From: Manis javanica
Taxonomy: Eukaryota > Chordata > Mammalia > Pholidota > Manidae
Assembly: GCF_040802235.1 (NCBI RefSeq)
Contig: NC_133161.1
Span: forward strand, 16,447,001 to 16,511,000
DNA length: 64,000 nucleotides
Direction of reading: 5' to 3'
Positions 1 to 12,223 of this stretch are shown here, piece after piece (the first letter of the stretch is position 1; every line of letters begins with the position of its first letter). The position numbers were made by a program, and so were the translations under genes. The notes under the pieces were generated by a model. The model saw only the letters and a list, made by a program, of their open reading frames with translations. It was not told the DNA's origin and made no database searches.

Positions 1-452
1 TTTTAATTTTATTTTTCTAAGAGACAGTCACAAGAGTTTCTCTCATCAAAAACGTCAGAACAGATGGCTCTGGGCCCTTGTGATCCAGCACCAGTGAGCT
101 TGATGTGAAGTACAGGTCCCTCCCCACATGCTAGAGGAAGAACCCCCGAGCCCAAGGTCAAGGCAGATGGTCCTCCAAAAGGATTATACTATTTTACATT
201 GATGTAAAAGAGGAAGACTCAGAAAATTTCTGCTCCAGGTAATATTCTACTGCCATCATCTCAAGAATCTGGAATTTGTCTGTAGTCTTTTACCTGGAGA
301 CCATTACTTGTCCCCTTTTGTTTGCCCATTTAGTTGCCTTGTTTTAAAAATACAACAGTGTGAGGAAAATAAATGTTGAAATACAATCCAACTGCAGGTT
401 GGTAAACTTGAAGTTTCAATTTTGGTTACTTAATTCAGCTTGATTCACCATA
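1..452. other. Unassigned intergenic DNA
   Basis: Non-repetitive-looking, AT-rich upstream flank. I recognise no gene, repeat or RNA here. Confidence 0.5.
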
Positions 453-990
453 AAGAGTTGATCTCAGGCAAGGGTGACTTTGCCCCAAAGGGGCATTTGG
501 CAATGTCTGGAGATATTCTGGTTGTCACATTGGGGATAGGGTGGGCAATGCTACTTGGCATCTGTAAGTCTGGGGAGAGGAAATACTGGGGCAAAATACC
601 TCTAAAAACTGCAATCAGTCACAGGGAGAAATAAAGTTTAAAATCCATTTATTGCTTACAAACTGCAGTCCAGCACCGTCTCTCTCCCCTGCTCGGGACC
701 AGCAAACAAGCTAGCCCCTCCCCTTAAACTCTCAGGTTCAGACACGCCCTCGGTTGCCCAGGTAATTACCCACTGACATGGAGATGAACTTCTCTCCACC
801 CCTGAGGATATGCAAATACACTAAAGCCAGGCCAAGATACTCTGGAAATGTTACAATTTTACTCACAGCACCTAGTCCACAGAGGCCAGGGATGTTACTA
901 AACACCTTGTAATGCACAAGCCAGCCTCCTACAACACAACATTGTCCCGCCCAGGATGCCAATAATGCTGAGGTTGAGAACTCCTGTGAA
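453..990 (+). mobile_element. MER5A-like hAT-Charlie DNA transposon, split by an LTR
   Basis: Two halves of one short non-autonomous element lie at about 453-562 and 868-990. The left half has the characteristic stretch around GGCATTTGGCAATGTCTGGA (493-512). The right half has the GAGGCCAGGGATG and GCTGAGGTTGAGAA blocks expected at the other end. The two halves join in register when the LTR at 563-867 is removed. The element carries no coding capacity and is an old fossil shared across placental mammals. The family name is from memory of the consensus; membership in the hAT-Charlie group is the firmer part of the call. Confidence 0.8.
563..867 (-). mobile_element. Solo LTR of an endogenous retrovirus, reverse strand
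   Basis: A 305 bp block begins TGTAAG and ends CTCACA, giving TG...CA termini, and interrupts the MER5A-like element. Read on the minus strand it has an AATAAA poly(A) signal (from the TTTATT near 649) downstream of a GC-richer region, as expected of an LTR. The flanking 5-mers GCATC (558-562) and GCACC (868-872) look like a target-site duplication with one change. No retroviral coding sequence is attached, so this is a recombination-derived solo LTR. Subfamily not identified. Confidence 0.7.
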
Positions 991-3900
991 CACAGTGTCT
1001 TTCATAGGCATTTCCAGTTTGCCTTCCTCACTCCACAGCGCTCTCCCCTTCCTGGCATAGAGACATCCCTTCTGGCCCTCAAATCTTTACAGAAACAAGA
1101 TACTTTCTAAGTTGTTGTCCCACCCCTAAGCCTGAACTGCAGAAGAGGAAGCCACACCCTGATCTCCCACTGAAAATCCTTTGAATGAATGTACCTTGGT
1201 AAATACTCCTTGGTTTTGAGACTTTCCTGAAACACTTTTACTCAATGATATGTATTTGAACCTGGGACTTTAACAAACTCAACTCCTGTTCTTACACTCT
1301 GTTTGTCTGCCCTCAGATTTTCCTTAACAACATGTCCTAAAGCCCTGAGGGCACCTACGTACAGCCTAGGTGGTCTTGGAAAGTCATATAAGCCCTCCTC
1401 ACTTCATTTCCACAGCTACAAAATGGTTCCATAGAACTAATTTTTGATCAGATGAAATAACGCAAAAACATTTAAAAAATCTATGAAATAGTAGAATGTT
1501 TATTTTTACCAGTATTATTCTTTTTCTCCCCAATTCCTTTCTATACCCTGCTCCCCTGTGGTTAATATGTGTAGGCCTCCCTGATAAGCATGTCTGGTAG
1601 CATAGTAGTTAAGCATTTACTTTTAGCAACAAAAGCAGTGTACCTGTAACAGGCATTTTTATTGCACTTGCTCCTACCCATACAGACAGTGAATGTGCAG
1701 TCACATGTTTTGAAGAGTAGAGAAGGGGTTATATTGTAATTAAACCTCTCCCAAACTTAGCAGAAAAAAAAATTACTTTATGGTGCCTGGGGATAGAAAG
1801 TAAAATAAATCATTATAAAATATCATGTTTTCTCATAAGTACAATCTTATGATTTGAGGTTGAAAAAAATACGGCATCAAATAAATCAAAGAAAGTACAA
1901 ACAATAAACAGTCTTATACAGTCTTTAAAACAGAAGTATACTCCTAAGCCATGAATAATGAACATGAATATCTAATACATATTGAAACATAATACTTTTG
2001 TTAGTCTTAACACTTACAAGGCTTTTTATTGATGACTTGAATAGTTTATGTTTTATGAAAACACAGCTTATCAAAGTTTGAATTACATCTTCTCTTTCCC
2101 TTAGTAAATTCCCCTACCCTTAGCAGAAATAATCAAACTCTTTCCATCTACCTTGGAGGGTCTTGCAAAATTGAGATCATTATTCACAGAGTCAGTGCAG
2201 CATCTAAGCATTTGAAGGAAGCTTTCCCCAAAAACTGGTTTCCTCATTGCCTCTATCCTCCAGCATTGGATGGGAAAACAAACCACATAAGGAAAGCTGT
2301 AAAAAAAAACAAGTGCATAAAGGACGATCACAGTCCTCTGATTATAAGGATTAGCAGATATTAATGAATTGACTATTGATGAAGTACAGAGCTTTTTGAG
2401 AATCAAGTTACAAAATCACACTCATCTCCCATCCTCATACTGCTCCCCTGAGTTACTACCCATAGTTAGCAGTATGAAATAATAATTTTAGAGACTGTGG
2501 AATGAATGTCTATTCACAACCAAGTGAATGATAGGTAACCCAGTTACACACATTAGTGTCTATTCATCTATATTTCCTAGTAACCTTTCAGTTTTATAAT
2601 ACATGAGTCCTTCACTGCTGTATGTATTCTTCAGTAGGTATATACAAAGTAAGACATTTCAGAATTATTATAGTCAGGAATGCTATAAATGCAGACATTT
2701 TGATGTACACATATTGAATCAAAAATTCATTTCCTTCCAGATACAAGTGTGTTTTTTGGAAGTTGTTTTGGATGCATAAGATTAGACTTCATGCTGTCTA
2801 CATATTGTTACCATAATCAGCCCTGGCAATTTACCAATGCCTTCTCTTGAAGGCAGATCATTGTGTAATAATCTCAGAATGTTATAAAATCTCCACTGAG
2901 ATTTCAGCTCTTCCTTTAAGAGGTCTTCAGTTATGTCATGAACTCAACACAATGTAGCAGACTATACAAACTAAATCTCTGTCTCTTAACCCATCCGTTC
3001 TGGTATAATTTCCTGAGGGTCCAGTTCAGCAATTGTCACTTGTGGCAATGTGACATTTGCCCTTTCTACTATAGGTTCAGTATTACAAAGTTAACCATTC
3101 AGAGACTATTAGTTTCAACCTAGGAATGTGCCCTAAAATTCAAAGGTGAGTAGTGGGCACAGGAATCCATATAGGTATGAATAAAGATAAATAAAATGAA
3201 AAATCACATACTTCAAACTGATTGTATCTTGTCTAATATGTTTGTTTCCATAACCAAGGAAATAACAGTAAATTACCCTCTAATAATTAAATATAAAAAG
3301 TTATACACAATTCAGAAAAAAAGAACAAATTTAAACATCTCAGTTGAGTAAGTTTTGGTCACAAACAAGCATCTACAGTAAGTCAGGATCTCCTCCTCTG
3401 TGAACTTAAAGTCTCTGATCAAGTTAATTCACCATCTTCCTAAAATGGCTGATCTCCTCTCAGCTAAGCCAGCCAAACTCTGATTCTGTTGCCATCACCG
3501 TGTTCTTAAGTCAGGTAAGTGTTGGAGAATATTTCCTCTTGAGATTTCAAGCGGCCTTCTCCGACTACTTCCTGCCCACAGAAGGCTGAGGCCAAAGGGT
3601 CATTTTAAGTCTCATTCAGTCAGCTTCCTTCAGCACTCACTGGTAAATATTTTGGCATCACCTTAAAAAATGTAGTCATCTATATTTGCTACAAATTTCA
3701 GCATCATGTGCCATAGTCACAGACCCTGTACCAAGCCATAGCATTTTCTTTTATTTCTCTCTTCTGGGCACCTTGAGTGCATCAGGCTTTGTTGGCCACC
3801 ACTTTAATCCACTCAGAGGTTTTAATCATGAGTTTTACAGTCATGTCCTTGATTTGATTCTTGACACAAGGCTGAGTTCTAATCAGCCTTTGTTACTTAT

Positions 3901-4047
3901 ATTAGTTAAGGATGAGAATTATTTTTATCTTCCAATTCTGAAAGTCTCCACATTTCTGAATTTCATAATCTCTTTCATTTCTAATTGCAAGCTGAACAAT
4001 TACTTTCTGATTCATTTTTTCCTATAGCATTTACGTAATCAATAGTT
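991..4047. other. Unassigned intergenic DNA
   Basis: About 3 kb of AT-rich sequence with no gene or clear repeat that I can name. A short MIR-like core may be present near 1590-1650. The stretch 3680-4030 has an open frame of about 113 codons, but it shows no recognisable domain and is probably chance or an old unidentified repeat. Confidence 0.45.
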
Positions 4048-7000
4048 ACCAACACCCAAATGGACCTAGCAGACATAGAGTACATTCTACCCAACAGCAG
4101 CAGAATATGCATTCTTAAATGTATAAGGAACATTTTTTAGGCTAGATGATATGTTAAGTAACAAAATAAACCTGAAGAAATTCAAGAAAATATAAATTAT
4201 ATAAAGTACCTTTTCAGACCACAGAAGTATGAAACTAGAAACAGGAGGACAGCTGGAAAATTCACAAATATATGGAAATTAAACAACACAATCCTAAAGA
4301 ACCAATTTATCAAAGAAGAAATCAAGAGGGAAATTTTAAAATATCTTGAGACAAATGAAATGGAAACAAACCATACCAAAACTTACGGGATACAGCAAAA
4401 GTAGTTCTAATAGGAAAGCTGATAGCTATTAATGCATACATCCAGAAAAAAGAAAAGGCTTAAATAAACAACCTAACATTATATCTCAAGGAACTAGAAA
4501 AGAAGAACAAATGAAACCCAAAGTTAAAAGTTATCAGAGAAAAGAAATAATACTAATTAGAACAGAAGTAAATTAAGAGAGAAAATGAAAACAATAGAAA
4601 AGGTTAACAAAATAAGTGTCAGTTCTTTCAAAAGATAAACAATGTTGACAAGTCTTAGCTTGATCAGCCAAGAAAAAGAGAGGACCCAAATAAATAAAAT
4701 AGGAATGAAAGAGGAAACATACAACAGATACCAGGTATATATAAGGATCAAAGAGACTACTAAAAAAATTAAACAACTAGGTTGTTCTAGGATAACCTAG
4801 AAGAAATGGATAAATTCCTAGAAACGCACAACCTACCAAGACTGAATCATGAATAGAAATTCTAAACAGACCAACAATGAGTAAGGAAGTAAGGAAAGTG
4901 AATCAGTAATCAAAAATCTGCCCCCTCTCCAAAGAAAAAAATTCTAGAACCAGACAGTTTCAGTGGTAAATTCTACCAAACACTTAAGAAGAATTATTAT
5001 ATCAATCCTTCTCAAACTCTCCCATAAAATTGAAGAGGAGGGAATACTCCATAACTCATTTAACAAAGCCAGCTTTTCCAGACACCAAAGCTATATAAGG
5101 ACACCATAAGAAAAGAAAACTATAGGACAATATCCCTGATGCATGTAGATGCAAAAATTCTCAACAAAATATTAGCAAACTGATTTAACAGCATTAGAAG
5201 GATCATACACCATGATCAAGTGGTATTTATCCCTGGGATACAAGGATCATTCAATATATACAAATCAACAAATGTGAAACATCCTATTAATAGATTGAAA
5301 GATAAAAATCAATCACTTCAATAGACACAGATGAAACATTTAAGAAAATTCAATATCCTTTCACAATAAAATTCTCAAAAATTTGGTATTGAAGGAATGT
5401 ACCTCAACATAATAAAGGCTGTATAACAAAGCCTACTGCTAACATCACAGTCAAGGGTGAAAGGATCAGGAACAAGGCAAGGGTCCCCAGTTTAACCACT
5501 TCTATTCAACACAGTACTGGAGGTCCTAGCCAGAACAATCTGACAAGAAAAAGAAGTAACAGACATCCAAACTGAAAAGGAAGAAGTCAAATTGTCTCTG
5601 TTGCAGATTGCACGCTCTTACTTGTAGAAAACCGTAACAACTCTATCAAAAATTCTTAGAACTCATCAATGAGCTCTGTAAAGTTGAAGGATACAAAATC
5701 AACATGAAAAAATCAGTCACGTTTCTATACACTAAACCATAAACTATCTGAAAAAGAAATAAAACAATTCCATTCACAGTAGCATTGATAACAATAAAAT
5801 ACTTAGGAATAAATTTAACCAAGGAAGGGAAAGAACTGTACATAAAAATGATAAGACATTGGTGAAAGAAATTAAAGAAAACACGAATGGAATGATATCC
5901 CATATTCACTGGTTAGAAGAACTAATATTGTTAAAATGTCCATACTACTCAAAGCAACCTACAGATTTAATGTAACCCCTACCAAAATTCCAGCAGCATT
6001 TTTTCTGAAGCTAGAGCAAAAAAATCCTAAAATTTGTATGAAATTACAAGACATAGCCAAGGCAATCCTGAGTAAGGACAAAGCTGGAGGAATCATGCAT
6101 CATGATTTCAGAACATATTACAAAGCTGTGCTAATCAAAACAGTATGGTATTGGCATAAAGACAAATACAAAGATCAATGAAACAGAATAAAGCACCCAG
6201 AAATAAAGCATGCATATAAAGTCAACTAACATTAGAAAAGGGAGCCAAGAATACTCAATGGGGAAAAGATAGTCTCTTCAAGAAATGCTGTTGGGAAAAG
6301 TTGACAGACACATGCAACAGAATGAAGTTGGACCATTACCTTCCACCACTTACAAAAATTCACTTGAAATGGATTACAGACAAATATAAGACTTGAACCA
6401 TAAATACCTAGAAGAAAACACAATAATAATGCTCCTTGACATTCTTCTTGGCAATGATTTTTTTGGATATGACACCAAAAGCACAGGCAACAAAAGCAAA
6501 AATAAACATCAAACTAAAAAGCTCTGCACAGGAAAAAAAAAATCAACAAAATGAAAAGGCGACCTACAGAATGGGAGAAAATATTTGCAAATCATATATC
6601 TGATAAGGAGTTAATAACCAAAATATACATGGAACTCATATAACTCAATAGTATATACCCAAGTAATACAATTTAAATATGAACAAAGGACCTGCATAGA
6701 TATTTTTCCAAAAAAAAACATAAAACTGCCCAACAAATATATGGAAAGATCCTCAACATCACTAATCATCAAGGACATAAAAGTCAAAACCACAATGAGA
6801 TTGAGATGTCACCTCATAGCTGATAGAATAACTGTTATGAAAAAGGAAAGAGATAACAAGTGATGGCAAGGATGTAGAAAAAAGGGAACTCTGTGTACTG
6901 TTAATGGGAATATAAATTGGTGCAACCAGTATAGAGGTTCCTTAAAAAAAAAAAATAGAGCTACCATATGATCCAGCAATTCTACTTCTGGGTATATAAC

Positions 7001-7612
7001 CAAAGGAAATTAAAACAAGATATTGAAGAGATATGTGCACCCCATGTTCACTGCAGCATTATTTATAATAGCCAAGACTAGGTGCCTATTGACAGAAAAA
7101 TAAAATGTGATAAAAATACACAATGGAATATTATTCATCCATAAAAAGAAGGAAATCCTGCCACTTGCAACAACATGAGTGAAACCTAAAGATACTATGG
7201 TAACTGAAATACATCAAAGACAACTACTGTATGATTTCACTTATATGTGGAATCTGAAAAACCTAACAGAAATAGGCATAGCAACAGAGCCACCAGGGAA
7301 GCACAGGAAATGGGTGAAAGTGGTCAAAGTTACAAAATTCTTTTTATAGATGAATGAGTTCTGGGGATCTAATGCAGAGCATGGTGACTATATTTAGCCA
7401 TACTGTATTGTATACTTGAAAGTTACTGAGAGAGTAAATCTTAAGAGTTCTCATCACAAAAAGAAAGGTAACTATGAGGTGATGGGTGTGTTGACTATCC
7501 TTATTGAAGCAATTGTTTCACAATATATACATGTATCAAATCATGTTGTACACCTTAAACTTACACAATGATATATGTCAATTATATCTCAGTAAAGCTA
7601 GAAAAAAATAAA
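4048..7612 (+). mobile_element. Degenerate L1 LINE (ORF2 and 3' UTR), 5'-truncated
   Basis: About 3.5 kb of L1 in sense orientation, starting inside the ORF2 endonuclease region (the 'caaatggacctagcagacat' stretch at 4058-4077) and running through the reverse transcriptase and C-terminal regions to a 3' tail ending near CAGTAAAGCTAGAAAAAAAT. Stops and frameshifts break ORF2 throughout. The longest surviving piece is an 81-codon frame at 5936-6181 covering the region after the RT domain. The older L1MA-like 3' end and heavy decay suggest an insertion predating recent lineage splits. It cannot move. Confidence 0.9.
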
Positions 7613-7904
7613 AGCATGCCCCCACACACAAAAAGTTAGTTACTAACACAAGCCAACAGCTTCCATTTTCCAGCCTCTTCTATTGGGCTACAAGTTTACT
7701 AGGCATATTACCTGCCTTCCATGCATCACTATGTTATCACAGGAGATCGTTTTGCCAAAAGTTTCACCCCTGTGAATATGAATCACCATCTTTGTGGCCT
7801 CTAATAATACTTCCTTTATTGTGTACTCCCTAACCCCTCAGTCAATGCCATCTATTTAAGGTTTTTGTTCTAGTAACAGCTCCCTTCTGACAATAATTTC
7901 TGTA
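7613..7904. other. Unassigned intergenic DNA
   Basis: Follows the L1 tail. I see no recognisable feature. Confidence 0.4.
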
Positions 7905-8270
7905 TCAGTCAAGGTTGGCTCAGTGTTGCTGCAGTAATAAACACCAAAATTTCAGTGGCTTGAAACAACAAAAGCTTAAGTATATTTTACTACATATACA
8001 CTATGGGATGGCAGGGGAGCTCTGCTCACTGTAGTCCCTCAGGAACCCAGGCTGACTGTAGCCACTGTCTTGAATGTTCCTGGTTGCTGTAGCAGAGGAA
8101 ATAAAGAGCTCTGAAAGGTCTTGCATTGACAAGCCTGAAAGTGACTCATATTACTTCTGCTCATAAATAATAGGCCAAAGTTAGTTACCTGACATTACTC
8201 AGCCACAAGGAAACCAGAAGAGTATTCTGGTTTCTCTCTTGTGCCCAGAATAGAAGACAAAAGGAAATGT
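7905..8270 (+). repeat. Old interspersed repeat, class uncertain
   Basis: Contains the run 'cagtaataaacaccaaaat ... cagtggcttgaaacaacaaa' followed by 'cccaggctgactg' and 'agtgactcatattacttctgc'. I recognise this pattern as a widely dispersed mammalian repeat but cannot assign it to a family with confidence. No coding capacity. Confidence 0.5.
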
Positions 8271-8359
8271 TTGTTGAACACCATGAATACCCACCAAACA
8301 GGTAAACAAAAAAATAGTGAAAATATCTGTGATAAGTGAGGTGAAGAGGGAAAACTGGG

Positions 8360-8980
8360 CTGTTTGGTAGAATTGAGGGACCTATTTAAAGTGGGTGGTC
8401 TGGGAGTCCTCTCAGAAGTGGTAACATTTGCACTGAGACCTCAAAAATCAAAAGCAATGAGCTGGAATTAAAAGAACATTCTAGACAGTAAGCAATAAGC
8501 ATAATAGCTCTCCAGTGGAATGAGCTTGGTTTTTCCTGAAACTGACAAAAGACCAGATCTATAGAATCAAAGAAGCAATGGGTTTGGGAGTGGGTGTCAT
8601 GAGATAGGGGGGACCATCAGATCACAGAGGGTCTGGAAGGCCATAGCAAGTAACTGGGATTTTATCCTAAATGCAATAGGAAGCTGCTGAAAAGGGAAGA
8701 CATGCACATTTGATTTATGTTTTTAAATGGTAACTCTGGCTATGTAGAGAATTACTTGGTAAAGGGTAAGAGTGAAAATGGGCAGACCAGCTAGCTGAGA
8801 GGCTACTATAGCAGGGCAGACAGAGATGACGGGGCTGATAAGGCTCGTGGTGAGGGCAGGGGTTAGTCACTAGTGAAGATGGCAAGAAGCAAACAATTTA
8901 ATATATATTTTGAAGGTTTTACGGTGGATTGAATAAGAGAGAAAGATTAGGAAGGGTAGGAGTTATTTATGACTCCCATT
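8360..8980 (-). mobile_element. L2 LINE remnant, reverse strand, 3' part of ORF2
   Basis: Read on the minus strand this matches the late ORF2 and 3' region of the ancient L2 LINE. The blocks 'ctggaaggccatagcaagtaac', 'ttttatcctaaatgcaatagg' and 'taactctggctatgtagaga' correspond to well-known L2 antisense stretches. Heavily diverged and non-functional. It continues, after an interruption, at about 9940-10285. Confidence 0.75.
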
Positions 8981-8984
8981 GTCA

Positions 8985-9512
8985 AACATAAACAAAGCCG
9001 AACACTACTAGTTAAACTGATAAGGACAAGGTTTTATCCATAATAACTTGTTAAAATAAAAAACAAATAGAGACCAGCCTTGAAAATACACTGAGCAGAC
9101 AAAACCAGTTTAGTTGTATAAACAAAGTTTAACTTAGCTTATTTCACAAAACTAACTTGATCTGGGTCATTTTTTGCTTACGCCTCTGAAAATCTTAAGC
9201 AAAACTTACGACTGTTTCCCAAGGTTGCTATGAGGTAACCACTGACCTATCATTTAAGAAATGCCCTATCATTCAAGAATCTGATATTGTAACCAATAAC
9301 TGAAGGATAAACATTTACAGCTTTCTCACTATAGAAGCTGCTTTATAACAATATGCCCTTGAGCCTCATTCCATGTCTTGGTTTATGTGTTCTTGGTATG
9401 CAAACTGTCTTTTTGGTACATGCACAGTAAATTTTTACTAATAACTACTTGGGCGATTCATTGATTTTATTTTTGTTATTTCTGAACTTTTGAAAAATTA
9501 TTGTTACAGGGA
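8985..9512 (+). mobile_element. Possible LTR inserted in the L2 remnant
   Basis: A block beginning near TGTCAAACA and ending near GTTACA separates two parts of one L2 copy. It is AT-rich and contains a short region resembling a promoter and R/U5 segment (CTTTATAACA near 9340, then 'cttgagcctcattcc'). No clean target-site duplication is visible and no subfamily was recognised, so the LTR call is tentative. The orientation given is the more plausible one. Confidence 0.35.
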
Positions 9513-9940
9513 AAAAGAGTCCAACATGAACTGAACTCAACTTCAATTTGTACATAGATGAATGGGTGTTTTAAAGGGAGAGTGAAGGAGGGAGAGGGCC
9601 AGGGGAGGAGTGCCCATAGAATTAGGGAAATAGAAAATCCAAAAGGTTAGTCAGTGTCAGTGCAACTAGGCCAGCTGTGTCTGTTAGTTGGCAGCTGTCT
9701 AAATTAGGATTCTACAGAGTAGAATCTCCTACAGAGGTTGGGAGACAGAGGCCTTATCCTCAGGTATGGGCTGGAACAAACAGTAAAAAATGTTTGGGCA
9801 GCCTTTGAGTTTTCTCAAGTAGGCACTTCAAATGGGACTGGGATCATTTTAGGATGTGGTCTTGAGCTCTTAGGAACTATGTTAGCATTTGTTCAAATCT
9901 ATACAGACCAAGGTTGAGCCTCGTTGAGAAGAGGAGCCTG
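9513..9940. other. Unassigned sequence between L2 parts
   Basis: About 430 bp, purine-rich in places, that does not match the expected L2 segment. It may be a further insertion or very decayed L2. Confidence 0.3.
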
Positions 9941-10285
9941 ATTAAAATCTGGTCAAGGAGAGAATCTTTGTCTCCTTGTTTCTGACAGGGTGATAAGTGG
10001 TGTCGTTAACAGAGAAGGGGAGGTCTAGGGGACATCTACCTTTAGAATCTAGAGGGACAAATCCCATTTTGGACATGCTAAGCTTGAGGCATTCAAATGG
10101 GTAAAAAGTTAAATCTAAGAATGGATCACATAGAAGTCTGCAGCAGAGATATAAATCAAGAGCTGTCAGCATGATGTAACTCAAAATATTACACAGGTGG
10201 GAGAGGGAGTTAGAGAAAAGATAAGGAATCCAGGATTTTCTTAACAAATTCTTCCTGGAGATTTGTTTCCGGAAATGCATCATTG
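9940..10285 (-). pseudogene. L2 LINE reverse transcriptase remnant
   Basis: The minus-strand frame of 113 codons (10283-9942) retains the part of L2 RT that follows the YADD motif. Residues CLKLSMSKMG align with the family's conserved HLKLNMSKTE block. It is the 5' continuation of the L2 copy at 8360-8980. The start methionine is incidental and the frame is a relic, not a gene. Confidence 0.65.
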
Positions 10286-10419
10286 TTAAGTATGTGTATT
10301 TGTATTTCTAATGGTCAGAAAGTAAACCTAACAGAGGAACGATCAAGTTAACTGTTAAATACTTGGGAGATTTTTCTTGTGATTGGAAACCTTTATTTGC
10401 TAATCATAAGAGAAAATTA

Positions 10420-10590
10420 CATTTATTGAACATTATTGTCATACCCATTTAACATACATGGAAAACTGAACAGAGGGTTGAGTAACTTAAATAAGGTGAC
10501 ACAAAATTAGGAGTTGGGTCCTGTACTCAAAACTAAGCAATCCGGTTATGGAGGCTGAGTTCTGAACCCCTGTACTATATGGCAAGCATA
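10420..10590 (-). repeat. MIR SINE, reverse strand
   Basis: The antisense MIR core is visible as 'ggttgagtaacttaaataaggtgacacaa' (split by substitutions), with 'gagttctgaacccctgtactata' beyond it. Typical strongly diverged MIR. Confidence 0.65.
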
Positions 10591-10779
10591 CTAAAGTAGC
10601 TTGGTTTATTTGTTTAGTGGGTCATGAGACAGGGACCAAGGGCTTAGACAGAGTAGGGTGAGGGCCTCTGGAAAAACACAAAGCAAGATAATCCATTGTG
10701 GGATTTGCTTTAGCCTGCTGGGGGGTGGGGGCCAGCTCATTTTTCTGACTCTATCCAGGTGCTGCTTTTCTTTCTCCAG

Positions 10780-11290
10780 CCCTAAACAAATGATTTGCAA
10801 CCTGGGCAACATAGCAAGCAAGCCCAAAACAACTAGTAAAAACAGGCCGGATGCCATCTTGAAAATTAGATTGCATCTTAAAACCGGATTAGTTGAAAAG
10901 TAAGTTTCTTAACAAACAGACTCAGCCCACCTTGGGAGCAAAGCAGGCAGTCTTGAGTGATATGCTCCCAGACCAGGAAGCTGCTATCCTGGGAGGAAAT
11001 CAGAGCAGCAAAATTCTTGTAAATAACCAGGAAGACTAATAAGAAACTTGGCGTTTCTTCAAAGATAAACATTTTGGGACCACTTAGCAGGTATACATTC
11101 CTAGCCCTTTGTCTCTCAACTGCCTATAAAACCCCTAGACAAGGCACCACCTGGAGACTCTCTTGTCCCCTCCTGGCTAGAGCCAGGAGCTCGGTCTTTT
11201 CTCTTTCTAAATAAAAGCCTCTGACTTGCTCTCCTACCTTAAGTGTTTGGGAAGCTCATTCTTTGGCTCCCGAACAAGAACTCCGGCATC
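10780..11290 (+). mobile_element. ERV1-type solo LTR, sense to MTPN
   Basis: The right part has clear gammaretroviral-type LTR architecture: TATAAAA at 11125-11131, AATAAA at 11210-11215, and a U5-like end 'ggctcccgaacaagaactc' closing with CA near 11290. The left boundary is uncertain (roughly 10690-10900). No gag/pol sequence follows, so it is probably a solo LTR. Its TATA box lies about 1.3 kb upstream of the MTPN ATG in the same orientation. Confidence 0.6.
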
Positions 11291-11795
11291 AATAATAATA
11301 GATTTTATATGCATAATAGTTCCAATAAGAATTTTTATGGGATCTATGTTCATGCATGCATGTCTAGATCATTATGGCCAAAGCACAAATCACCTGGTGG
11401 TGGTGCCGCAAGGTGTATTACAGCCAAACTCTAGTTAGAGTAGAACCGGTTTCACTAGAACGTTTCTGAAGCTTCAAACCATTAAAAACAAACGGACACA
11501 AAATTTTAAAACACAAATTGTACCAGTTAGATTTGCTATGCCCTATGGCAACTGAATTCCTAATTCTGGACACCATTTGCTGGTCAGGGAGGGAAGTAAA
11601 ATTTTCCCCCACCACACGCTAGCTTTTCCCTCCACAGAGTATTACACACGGTATTGACACACTAAATTCGCATTGATTTTGTTAACTATTAAAGAATTCC
11701 CTGAGGCCAGAAACTATTTTTTTTCCCATCTTTTTTACTATATCCTCTGAGCCTAGCAGAGTCTGGCACGCAGTAGGGAGGCCAAAGGATGCTTG
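11291..11795. other. Unassigned upstream flank of MTPN
   Basis: About 500 bp with no gene or named repeat that I can recognise. Confidence 0.4.
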
Positions 11796-11799
11796 ATAG

Positions 11800-11868
11800 T
11801 AGAGGAAGAGAAGGAGGAAGGGAGAAAGGAAGAGAGGAGAGAAGGAAGAAAAGAGAAGGGAAAGAATT
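11800..11868 (+). repeat. Polypurine (GA/GGA/GAAG) tract
   Basis: Nearly 70 bases of almost uninterrupted purines made of imperfect GAAG, GGAG and GAGA units, about 400 bp upstream of the likely MTPN transcription start. Such tracts can adopt triplex (H-DNA) structure and are often polymorphic in length; both are inferences here. Confidence 0.85.
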
Positions 11869-12213
11869 CAAATATTCCTATTGGACACTTGTAGAAGGTG
11901 AGCAAGATGCCGCACAAGGTTGTTTAAAAAAAAAAAAAAAAGGCTTTTTCACTGGTGGTGTGCGGAAACGTGATCCCATCTCTAAGCCAACTCGCCTCCA
12001 CTCACGCTGGGCCCGTGCCAACCCTTCGGTGCGTTTCTCCCGCCGCCCCGTCGAGCCTACTCCACCCGCTAGCCTTTCGCCAGGCAGCCTAGCCACTGCG
12101 CCTGCACACGCGGGGCTCACGGCCGCTGGCCGTTCGGGGCGGGGCCCCGGCCGCGGCGCTCCGCCCAGGGGAAGAGGAAGAGGAAGTTGGGGGAGGGTCC
12201 TAGTTGGGAGTGA

Positions 12214-12223
12214 ACCGGAAGTG
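12214..12223 (+). promoter_or_regulatory. ETS/GABP-type binding site
   Basis: ACCGGAAGTG is a perfect match to the ETS-family (GABPA/ELK) consensus. It sits in the CpG island about 245 bp before the MTPN ATG. Such sites commonly lie within tens of bases of the start site in TATA-less promoters. Confidence 0.65.

Noticed and set aside
3686..4027. A 113-codon frame just before the first L1.
   Set aside because: No recognisable protein family, no promoter and no splice context. It has a Phe/Leu-rich composition typical of AT-rich chance frames.
11255..11280. A sequence resembling a tRNA-Lys primer-binding site at the right end of the ERV1-type LTR.
   Set aside because: It lies within the probable U5 end and no retroviral internal sequence follows, so it does not show that a provirus is present.
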